From positions 124,001 through 188,000 of the forward strand of contig NZ_AFNK01000031.1 of NCBI RefSeq assembly GCF_000238795.1: a stretch of 64,000 nt of DNA. The letters run 5' to 3'. Positions within the stretch are counted from its first letter, which is position 1. Each line of letters starts with the position of its first letter. Made by a program: the position numbers and the translations under genes. The stretch comes from Haemophilus sputorum CCUG 13788. GTDB lineage: Bacteria; Pseudomonadota; Gammaproteobacteria; Enterobacterales; Pasteurellaceae. Below are positions 57,728-64,000 of the stretch, in pieces. Below the pieces are notes generated by a model. That model was not told where the DNA came from, searched no databases, and worked only from the letters and a program-made list of their open reading frames with translations.

Positions 57728-57848
57728 GAAAATAACTTTCTAGTAATGTTTGTTCATCATTATTGATTAAAATACAAGCGGCATGATTCTAGATGAAATT
57801 TGCAAATTTCTTGGTAAATCGTATCGCTTGGCAAGTACACTGGTGTTT

Positions 57849-57949
57849 CAAATTGTATATTGGTGATAAAATGACCTATTAAAGTTCACCGAATATTAAG
57901 GCTTTAATACAGATTACTTTATGCAAAGCATACTTTTGGGAACACTTCC
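57849..57949. repeat. 101-bp direct repeat, copy B
   Basis: Begins CAAATTGTATATTGGTGATA and ends next to the stop of the 282-aa gene. Partner of 57582-57682. In both places the repeat lies just downstream (minus strand) of a coding end, like a cassette boundary. Confidence 0.8.
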
Positions 57950-57955
57950 CTCATA

Positions 57956-58804
57956 CTAAAAATCCTTCGCATATATCATAAAATCAAACTCATCTTCGTT
58001 TATTGAAAAAATATGTGCGGCATAGTGATCTATTGCTTCTGCAGGATTTATTAATTGCTTGATACTAAATACATCTGCATTTTGAATAACATATACATTT
58101 CTTTCATTATTATGTGATGACACAAATAATTGAAAGCCACTTTCACTCCAATCATCATTGGCTCTAGTATCTAATAAACAACGTAACTCAAAATACTTTT
58201 TATCGTTAAATACTTCATCTTGGTAACTTTGTCTAAATAAATGTTTGAACTTTTCCTCTAAAAACTCCGTGTATTTAGGCAAAGATTTTCCAGACTCATC
58301 TTCAAATCCCTTTATTAAAGTATGTAATGGCCTTAATAAAAGAGATGGAAGATTTGTTTTCTCAACAGACGTATACGTCTCCACAGAACTCCAATTTTCA
58401 CTATAAAAGAACCAAGAATTTAGTAATTCTATAGGAATATAGTAATGCCCTATAGTTTCTTTTATAGAATAAGAATAAGGATCATAACTAATATAATAAG
58501 CCATATTATTGATAATAATCCCAAACTTTGTACTATCCCCTATTACAGGAATAGGATTCCTATCAATAGCATAAAAAAACTCTCCTTTAGTTAAATATTG
58601 ATAAGTTAATGGTTGATATTTACTAAAATTATTTACCAACATATGATAAATATTATTTTTAATTAAATTAAACCCATCATATTTAACACTAACATTCTTG
58701 GTCAATTTAAGAAAATTTATTGAATGAAAATCAATCTCAGCAAAATTTGCTTCAAAATATATTTCTTTATGTTTATTTTTCAATTCTTCTCTATTAAAAA
58801 ACAT
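57956..58804 (-). CDS. Hypothetical protein, 282 aa, AT-rich island
   Basis: Function not recognised. Intact frame with AAGGATTAAAA ahead of the ATG. No signal peptide and no clear membrane helix; rich in Tyr, Phe, Asn and acidic residues, including an acidic end (SINEDEFDFMIYAKDF). The profile and AT-rich context fit an immunity or effector-associated protein, but nothing in it proves this. It lies between the 101-bp repeat and the deleted IS3 element, isolated from other genes. Confidence 0.55.
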   Translation of the reverse strand: MFFNREELKNKHKEIYFEANFAEIDFHSINFLKLTKNVSVKYDGFNLIKNNIYHMLVNNFSKYQPLTYQYLTKGEFFYAIDRNPIPVIGDSTKFGIIINNMAYYISYDPYSYSIKETIGHYYIPIELLNSWFFYSENWSSVETYTSVEKTNLPSLLLRPLHTLIKGFEDESGKSLPKYTEFLEEKFKHLFRQSYQDEVFNDKKYFELRCLLDTRANDDWSESGFQLFVSSHNNERNVYVIQNADVFSIKQLINPAEAIDHYAAHIFSINEDEFDFMIYAKDF

Positions 58805-58848
58805 TTTTAATCCTTATTTTTGTAAGATTTTATTACATCATTAACAAT

Positions 58849-59601
58849 TGATCTGCCCCAAAAAGTTAGACTGTTATTTAAAGGACTGCTTTCGATATTG
58901 TATCGGACTCAGTCCTTTTAATTTTAATTGGATTCGTTCTTCATTATAGTACCGCACATAATCATTGATAACCTTTTCCAGTTCATCAATGCTAGTAAAC
59001 GAGTTTCCGTGAAAACACTCTGTTTTCATTCGCCCAAAAAAGCTTTCCATTGCCGCATTATCCAAACAATTCCCTTTTCGCGACATACTTTGAGAAATCC
59101 TATTTTTCGCTAATAGGCGTTTATAGCTAGGCATTTGATAATGGATTCCTTGGTCTGAATGTAATATCAAATTCGCATTTCTCGGCAATTTTTTAACCGC
59201 TTGTAACAGCATTTCTTGCACTAACTAAAATCCCGTTGTAACAGGTTCGGCGCAATTTTGCCTTGTTCACCTTTATATGAAATATATTCGAGTTAATTGT
59301 CCCACTACTAGCAATACCAAAGAGGATAGATTGAAAGATACTATGTTTAAATTCAGGAGAGTAAAGTCTTTTACGGTGTAATACCGCTAATCTATTAGTG
59401 CCTGAATATTTGTATTGTGCAATCCAACATCTAACGATTTTTGCCGCTAAGCTGAAATGCTTCAATGTGAAAGCAAGGTTTTCGTGATGTTCGAAATAGA
59501 AATTCACAACTTGTTGTTTGAAAAGTTGATTGTATTTAGTCATAAAAAAATCTGCACCTTAATCAGTTAGAAGGTTAGTCTAACTTTTGGGGTGCAGATC
59601 A
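58849..59601 (-). mobile_element. Internally deleted IS3-family insertion sequence, about 753 bp
   Basis: Ends are inverted repeats: TGATCTGCCCCAAAAAGTTA at the left and the reverse complement of CTTTTGGGGTGCAGATCA at the right. AATT stands outside the GATC on both sides, a possible target duplication. Inside, on the minus strand, is an OrfA start (59193-59543) and the C-terminal third of the OrfB transposase (58874-59221) with HSDQGIHYQ (second Asp) and NAAMESFFGRMKTE (Glu) but without the first catalytic Asp. The OrfB start (YKGEQGKIAPNLLQRDF) is in a third frame and breaks at about 59218. Some 450 bp are missing relative to a normal 1.2-kb element. It cannot transpose by itself. Confidence 0.85.
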
Positions 59602-59650
59602 ATTTGCAAAATTTTTTACAAATTAGACCGCTTGTTAATTAACGAAACGA

Positions 59651-60580
59651 TTAAGCTCTATTTAACCATGCCATATACTCAGCGGTACCTTCTGCAACCG
59701 TTTTAAAGGTTCCTTGATAACCCGCTGCACGCAATGCTGTTAAATCCGCTTGGGTAAAGGTTTGATAGCGAGATTTTAAATGCGCTGGGAATGGAATTGT
59801 CTCAATTTCCCCTTTTCCATGGAATTTAATCACCGCTTCTGCTACAGCTTTGAACGATTCAGCTTTACCTGTACCAAGGTTATAAATGCCAGAAATGCCA
59901 TTTTGCCACGCCCAAATGTTAACTTTTGCAACATCTTCCACATACACAAAATCACGCAAGAACTCTTCTGAACCTTCAAATAATTTTGGATTTTCGCCTT
60001 TTAACATTTGATTGTTAAGGTGGAATGCCACGCTTGCCATTGAGCCTTTATGCTGTTCACGCGGGCCATAAACGTTGAAGTATTTAAAGCCACAAACTGG
60101 AGAGTCTGCCTCTGGTAAAACTTTACGCACATATTCATCAAATAAGAATTTTGAGTAACCGTAAGCATTCAGTGGGCCTTCAAATTCACGTTTTTCAATA
60201 AAGTTATCTGAACGACCGCCATAAGTTGCCGCACTTGATGCATAGAAGAACGGAATTTGGCGATCTAAGCAGAAATGCAACAACTCTTTAGAATACTCAT
60301 AATTATTGTGCATTAAGTATTTACCATCCCATTCTGTGGTTGCTGAGCAAGCACCTTCGTGGAATACCGCATCAATATCGCCAAAATCATCTCCTGCAAT
60401 AATTGAAGCGATGAAATCTTCTTTATCGCAATAGTCTGCAATATCTAAATCAACTAAATTGATGAATTTTTCCCCGTTTTTGAGGTTGTCCACCACTAAA
60501 ATATCTTTACGACCTAGTTCATTTAATGCTTTAACGATGTTGCTGCCAATCATCCCAAAGCCGCCTGTTACGATAATCAT
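59651..60580 (-). CDS. hldD: ADP-L-glycero-D-manno-heptose 6-epimerase
   Basis: Makes the ADP-heptose used for the LPS/LOS inner core. The protein has 309 aa, an extended SDR. Gly-rich loop [15 protein letters not shown] at the N-terminus, [15 protein letters not shown] with the epimerase-specific Ser/Thr, the [12 protein letters not shown] catalytic Tyr-x3-Lys and [13 protein letters not shown]. Single gene, downstream of def (minus strand). Formerly rfaD/gmhD. Confidence 0.97.
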   Translation of the reverse strand: MIIVTGGFGMIGSNIVKALNELGRKDILVVDNLKNGEKFINLVDLDIADYCDKEDFIASIIAGDDFGDIDAVFHEGACSATTEWDGKYLMHNNYEYSKELLHFCLDRQIPFFYASSAATYGGRSDNFIEKREFEGPLNAYGYSKFLFDEYVRKVLPEADSPVCGFKYFNVYGPREQHKGSMASVAFHLNNQMLKGENPKLFEGSEEFLRDFVYVEDVAKVNIWAWQNGISGIYNLGTGKAESFKAVAEAVIKFHGKGEIETIPFPAHLKSRYQTFTQADLTALRAAGYQGTFKTVAEGTAEYMAWLNRA

Positions 60581-60642
60581 ACGTTTTCCTTATATTGATA
60601 GAATTTGAGGGTATTATCAGTTTATCGGAGTTAGTTTGCAAA

Positions 60643-61158
60643 CTACTTCGCTGCTCTCGCAAGTTGCTTTTTGAGCTTTTGCATTTTTTCTTTAATACGT
60701 TGGCGTTTTAGGGCTGAAATATGATCAACGAATAACACGCCATTGAGGTGATCAATTTCATGTTGAATACAAATTGCAAACAAACCATCTGCATCGTAAA
60801 TCACTTCTTCGCCCTGGCGATTAAGCGCTTTCACTTTCACTTTCTCTTTGCGAGGCACTAATGCTCGGTGACCCGGAATAGACAAACAACCTTCTTCAAT
60901 GCCCGTTTCACCACTGCTTTCTAAAATTTCTGGATTGATTAACACCACTTGATTGGTTTTATCGCCTTCAATGTCAATCGTAATCACCCGATTTAGCACG
61001 CCCACTTGTGGCGCAGCAAGCCCGATGCCTTCATGTTCATACATGGTTTCAAACATATCATCGATAAATTGATTTAATTCTGCATCCACTTTCGCAACAG
61101 GTTCACACACCGTTGCTAATTTTTCATCTGGGTATAATACAACCTCTAATACTGCCAT
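60643..61158 (-). CDS. def: Peptide deformylase
   Basis: Removes the formyl group from new proteins; Fe2+ enzyme. Start at 61158 ([17 protein letters not shown]) gives 171 aa; five extra upstream residues are unlikely. Motif 1 [10 protein letters not shown], motif 2 EEGCLSIPG with the metal Cys, motif 3 [14 protein letters not shown] with the HExxH type site. Its usual partner fmt is not next to it; instead it diverges from dprA with 94 bp between. Confidence 0.97.
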   Translation of the reverse strand: MAVLEVVLYPDEKLATVCEPVAKVDAELNQFIDDMFETMYEHEGIGLAAPQVGVLNRVITIDIEGDKTNQVVLINPEILESSGETGIEEGCLSIPGHRALVPRKEKVKVKALNRQGEEVIYDADGLFAICIQHEIDHLNGVLFVDHISALKRQRIKEKMQKLKKQLARAAK

Positions 61159-61162
61159 TTTT

Positions 61163-61178
61163 TGTGATCTCACTCGAA
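61163..61178. promoter_or_regulatory. Candidate CRP/CRP-S site between def and dprA
   Basis: TGTGA-TCTCAC-TCGAA flanked by T- and A-runs (TTTTTT before, AAAATTTTT after). In Pasteurellaceae dprA belongs to the Sxy/CRP competence regulon whose sites look like TGCGA-N6-TCGCA. This site is a mixture. It lies about 75 bp before dprA. Confidence 0.45.
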
Positions 61179-61252
61179 AATTTTTAATAATTTAATTGGT
61201 TATTTTAGCGGTTTTCTTATGATTAGGGAAACATTACTGCGTCTATCATCTT

Positions 61253-62404
61253 ATGAACCATTTAGTCTCTTTATTAAAACTCCTCCAAGTGCCACAAATT
61301 GGCGCACAACGTATTGCACGCCTGATGAGTGAAGTTGATTTTGCTGAATTCTGCCAATTCGATAAAACCCAACTTCGACAAATTGGCTGGAATGAAAAAC
61401 AAATTCAGCGTTGGCTTCAGCCAGATATGCGTTGGATTGAAACCGCCCTCAACTGGCAAGAAGCACACCCTAAACATCATATTCTGACCTTATTTGATGA
61501 TACCTACCCTTTTTTACTCCACCAAATTAACACTGCCCCGCCAGTGCTATTTGTTAAAGGCTCCATAGAAAGTTTATCTCTGCCACAAATTGCGATTGTT
61601 GGCAGCCGAGACTACTCTCACTATGGCGAATACTGGGCTGGAACTTTCACGTCCGAATTAGTAAAAAATGGCTTAGCGGTGACTAGCGGTTTGGCGATTG
61701 GCATTGATGGATTTTGCCACCAACGCGCGGTGGCAGAAAATGGTGTAACAATTGCCGTACTGGGTTCTGGCTTGAATCAGGTTTATCCAGCTCGTCATAA
61801 AAAACTCGCCGAACAAATCGTAGATTGTGGTAGTGCATTAGTGTCAGAATTCTTTCCCAACCAACCCCCTGTCGCGGAAAATTTTCCGCGCCGTAATCGT
61901 ATTATCAGCGGGCTTTCGCTTGGCACGCTAGTGGTGGAAGCCACTATCAATAGCGGTTCGCTGATTACTGCACGCTACGCGCTAGAGCAAGGTCGAGAGG
62001 TGTTTGCCTTACCAAATACCGCGCAAAATCCCTATTCTGCAGGGTGCCATAAGTTGATTCGAGAAGGGGCGCTACTGACTGAATCGATTGAAGATATTTT
62101 GCAAGCGATACAATACCAACTTCAGCCGTTTCCAACCGTACAACCTACGTTGTTTGAGCATGAACAAGCGGTCGATTTTCTGCCAAAATCTGCAAAAAGC
62201 GTAACACCACCAATTGCAAAAAATTTGCCAGAAATGACCGCTTGTCAGCAGCAAATTTTCCAACAGATTGGGCTTGAACCAATATCCATTGATGATATTG
62301 CCAAAGCCTGCAATTTAGAGGTTTCTATGTTATTAGTAGAAATGTTGAATTTAGAATTACTGGGTGTAGTGAAATCAGTAACAGGCGGCTATGTGCGGGT
62401 ATGA
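61253..62404 (+). CDS. dprA: DNA processing protein DprA (Smf)
   Basis: Protects incoming single-stranded DNA and loads RecA during natural transformation. Length 383 aa. N-terminal helix-hairpin domain; the Rossmann-type DprA core with LPQIAIVGSRDYSHYG, SGLAIGIDGFCHQRAV, VLGSGLNQVYPARHKKL and EFFPNQPP to FPRRNRIISGLSLGTLVVEA; a C-terminal winged-helix (about 320-383). All core motifs are intact, consistent with the many uptake signals in this DNA. Terminator follows. Confidence 0.97.
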   Translation: MNHLVSLLKLLQVPQIGAQRIARLMSEVDFAEFCQFDKTQLRQIGWNEKQIQRWLQPDMRWIETALNWQEAHPKHHILTLFDDTYPFLLHQINTAPPVLFVKGSIESLSLPQIAIVGSRDYSHYGEYWAGTFTSELVKNGLAVTSGLAIGIDGFCHQRAVAENGVTIAVLGSGLNQVYPARHKKLAEQIVDCGSALVSEFFPNQPPVAENFPRRNRIISGLSLGTLVVEATINSGSLITARYALEQGREVFALPNTAQNPYSAGCHKLIREGALLTESIEDILQAIQYQLQPFPTVQPTLFEHEQAVDFLPKSAKSVTPPIAKNLPEMTACQQQIFQQIGLEPISIDDIAKACNLEVSMLLVEMLNLELLGVVKSVTGGYVRV

Positions 62405-62406
62405 AA

Positions 62407-62426
62407 AAGGCAGGTTTCCCTGCCTT
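62407..62426 (+). terminator. Hairpin after dprA
   Basis: AAGGCAGG, TTTC, CCTGCCTT. Short T tail, so a weak terminator; it also lies downstream of mltC on the other strand. Confidence 0.7.
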
Positions 62427-62435
62427 GATGAACAA

Positions 62436-63539
62436 TTAACGAATGCTTACGTATTTCTCACGCGCTTTTGATACTTTATTTAAGTAGTTTCGCGCCTGCG
62501 CAGATGGGTGCGCGGTGGTGAGAATTCGATACACCGCATCCGGCGAAAGATCGTTAATGCGGTCGATTGCGGAGTATTTATCATAATCAAATACTTTCAA
62601 CACTGCGCCTGCTCCACTGTTATAAGCAGAAATCATCGCATAACGTCTAGAAACCGGATCAGAAATCCCGTCTAAGTATTCATCACGCAAAATGGTGAGA
62701 TACATCGTTCCCGCATCAATGTTACTTTCTGGGTGGTAAAGATACTCGCGATCTGGCTGACCACCTAACCCTTTACGGGCGAAAATATCACGACCAGCTG
62801 TACGTGGTACCACCTGCATTAAACCAATTGCGTTAGCATAACTCACCGCATACGGGTTGAACGCGGATTCGACTTCCATAATCCCTAAAATCAACGCAGG
62901 TTCAATACCATAACGTTTTGACATTTTACGCACTAATGGTAAATATTGACGTGCACGCACCTCAATATGTCCCGCCACCATTTTGATGTTCACATAGGTC
63001 GCAGTACGTCCATTTTTTAAGCGACGTGTTTGTGCATTCTGTAAAAGATAGGTTGCGAAATCATTCGCTATTGCAATGTTGGTAATATCTCTACCAAATT
63101 GATCTTGTACCTGTCCGCGTAAGAATGGGTTTTGGCTAATTGGAGTATCACCAGAAGCAAATAAGTCAATCCCTTTCGGGTCAGAACCCATCAATAAGGT
63201 ATGAATGATTGCATTACGCAAGCGGTTTTGGTCAGCAAGCGTTTCAATGGTAATCGCCCCCTCTTCAAAAGAGATATGGCTACGCGTGTAGAATTGGTCA
63301 GTATATTTTACGTAATCCTTTTTACTTGCCACCAATAACTCATTGCTTCCCCAAATATCATCAATATTATGAGAAAACTGTCCGGTTAGAATATCTAAGC
63401 CGTTAGTATCTTTGGTGTCGTAACTACGTGTTTTTTTGCCGGTGGTACGTTTTTTGGTACCTTTTTTTCCACTACTAGAACAAGAAGCTAAAAACGGAAT
63501 AATTAACAATAAAGAGAGATATTTTGCATACTTTTTCAT
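62436..63539 (-). CDS. mltC: Membrane-bound lytic murein transglycosylase C
   Basis: Exolytic muramidase that trims peptidoglycan. The protein has 367 aa. Signal with lipobox FLASCSSS; a basic linker ([14 protein letters not shown]); an N-terminal MltC-specific domain; then the SLT catalytic domain with [21 protein letters not shown] (catalytic Glu) and [16 protein letters not shown], plus the [14 protein letters not shown] helix. Order mutY-yggX-mltC is the same as in E. coli; 11 bp separate it from yggX. Confidence 0.96.
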   Translation of the reverse strand: MKKYAKYLSLLLIIPFLASCSSSGKKGTKKRTTGKKTRSYDTKDTNGLDILTGQFSHNIDDIWGSNELLVASKKDYVKYTDQFYTRSHISFEEGAITIETLADQNRLRNAIIHTLLMGSDPKGIDLFASGDTPISQNPFLRGQVQDQFGRDITNIAIANDFATYLLQNAQTRRLKNGRTATYVNIKMVAGHIEVRARQYLPLVRKMSKRYGIEPALILGIMEVESAFNPYAVSYANAIGLMQVVPRTAGRDIFARKGLGGQPDREYLYHPESNIDAGTMYLTILRDEYLDGISDPVSRRYAMISAYNSGAGAVLKVFDYDKYSAIDRINDLSPDAVYRILTTAHPSAQARNYLNKVSKAREKYVSIR

Positions 63540-63550
63540 CGGACACTCTC

Positions 63551-63820
63551 TTATTCAACCGGTTTATAGCCATCAATTACGACTTCTTTTCCTTCGAATA
63601 AGAAGTTAACCATTTCTGATTCTAATAATTTACGATGCTCTGGATTCATCATATTTAATTTTTTCTCATTCACTAACATGGTTTGCTTTTTAATCCATTC
63701 GCCCCATGCTTGTTTGCTAATAGAATCGAAAATGCGTTTACCCAATTCGCCCGGGTATAATTGAAAATCTAAGCCTTCTGCTTCTTGTTTTAAATATTCA
63801 CAAAATACGGTGCGTGCCAT
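63551..63820 (-). CDS. yggX: Probable Fe(2+)-trafficking protein YggX
   Basis: Small protein that protects Fe-S clusters and takes part in iron handling. Length 89 aa. Starts [19 protein letters not shown] with the conserved Cys7, then [18 protein letters not shown] and [13 protein letters not shown]. Starts 2 bp after mutY, so they are co-translated. Confidence 0.96.
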   Translation of the reverse strand: MARTVFCEYLKQEAEGLDFQLYPGELGKRIFDSISKQAWGEWIKKQTMLVNEKKLNMMNPEHRKLLESEMVNFLFEGKEVVIDGYKPVE

Positions 63821-63822
63821 GT

Positions 63823-64000
63823 TTAATCCTTTTTCTGCTCACTTAAAGTTAAAGTGCGTGTAAATTCGTCTAATATGCGCTTAACTGGGGTCGCTAACCC
63901 TATCTGATTGGCATTATTCAGATCATACCAATAATTAGCCTTTGAAGATACTAATTCGCCGAAAAAACCCTGCTTTTCTAAGCCTGCAAGCGGTAAAGTT
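63823..64000 (-). CDS. mutY: Adenine DNA glycosylase MutY, C-terminal end (runs off right edge)
   Basis: The minus-strand frame entering from the right reads [16 protein letters not shown] and ends [20 protein letters not shown] plus a short tail. The WYxLxxxxxxGLAxPVxxLL ending is that of MutY, which removes A opposite 8-oxoG. Only about 58 residues are visible, from the NUDIX-like C-terminal domain. The yggX neighbour supports the call. Confidence 0.88.
   Translation of the reverse strand, partial: TLPLAGLEKQGFFGELVSSKANYWYDLNNANQIGLATPVKRILDEFTRTLTLSEQKKD

Larger units (their letters stand above)
57468..57955. other. Gene-free stretch of the decayed island
   Basis: About 490 bp with no intact gene. 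Contents: the tail of IS remnant A, two diverged 101-bp direct repeats (57582-57682 and 57849-57949), a short haemagglutinin-type relic (57647-57727) and a pair of oppositely directed uptake-like cores (about 57774-57835). Confidence 0.7.

Noticed and set aside
57687-57790. Other frames over the FHA-like trace (ESYFQQNSTTPGRW; SAKLNNAWAMVSMSN)
   Set aside because: They look protein-like by chance or by frameshift, but lack a start and have no recognised motif; only the RLGDGFYEQR frame has a family signal.

Overview
The window is chromosomal DNA of a member of the Pasteurellaceae. Gene content and protein sequences (valS, holB-tmk-mltG, dnaK/dnaJ, fumC, hslVU, selA/selB/selC, epmA, hldD, dprA, mltC-yggX-mutY) are Haemophilus/Actinobacillus-like. 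The DNA is dotted with the ACAAGCGGT uptake core, the 'Apl-type' signal of Actinobacillus, Mannheimia and Glaesserella. The Hin-type AAGTGCGGT core appears only three times that I found. I do not name a species.

Layout. 1-9 kb: valS (cut by the window edge), a partly duplicated block of small lipoprotein genes and two yqfB copies, a 162-bp inverted-repeat element, a tatD-holB-tmk-mltG cluster and three identical tRNA-Lys genes. 9-17.4 kb: acpP, rpe, the zinc-independent ribosomal pair rpmE2-rpmJ2 followed by a frameshifted DUF4198 gene, mpl, and dnaJ and dnaK with an effector-binding-domain gene between them. 17.5-29.3 kb: a complete group 2 capsule locus. Export genes bexDCBA point left. An AT-rich three-gene serotype region and hcsA-hcsB point right from a good sigma-70 promoter. 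29.4-43.8 kb: fumC, cyuA, a DUF4760 membrane protein with a tiny ORF and hairpin before it, heat-shock controlled hslVU, a PTS glucose-type permease, trkA, rsmB, selB and an SLC13-type carrier. 43.9-51.1 kb: a type I restriction-modification operon hsdM-hsdS-(PrrC-like ATPase/RNase)-hsdR. 51.1-55.3 kb: mioC-like flavodoxin, selC (tRNA-Sec), selA, an outer-membrane protein and epmA. 55.3-59.6 kb: a decayed AT-rich island with possible orphan immunity genes, a toxin C-terminal relic with an in-frame stop, a trace of a filamentous-haemagglutinin/CdiA-type protein, diverged 101-bp direct repeats and pieces of an IS3-family element. 59.6-64 kb: hldD, def, dprA, mltC, yggX and the end of mutY.

How the genes work together. 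The capsule genes form one pathway: HcsA/HcsB make the lipid-linked poly-Kdo primer, the three central genes build and probably acetylate a phosphate-linked polymer, and BexABCD exports it. selA, selB and selC together supply selenocysteine insertion. DnaK/DnaJ and HslVU both carry sigma-32-like promoters.

The accessory parts worth most attention are: (1) the capsule region 2, which combines a Stealth phosphotransferase with a GT2-TagF fusion and has no linked precursor genes; (2) the PrrC-like protein inside the restriction operon, a candidate tRNA-cleaving anti-phage module; (3) the TSEL repeats in hsdS, which could change target specificity; and (4) the toxin/immunity graveyard at 55-59 kb. 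All functional calls rest on reading sequence and on family knowledge; no search was run.
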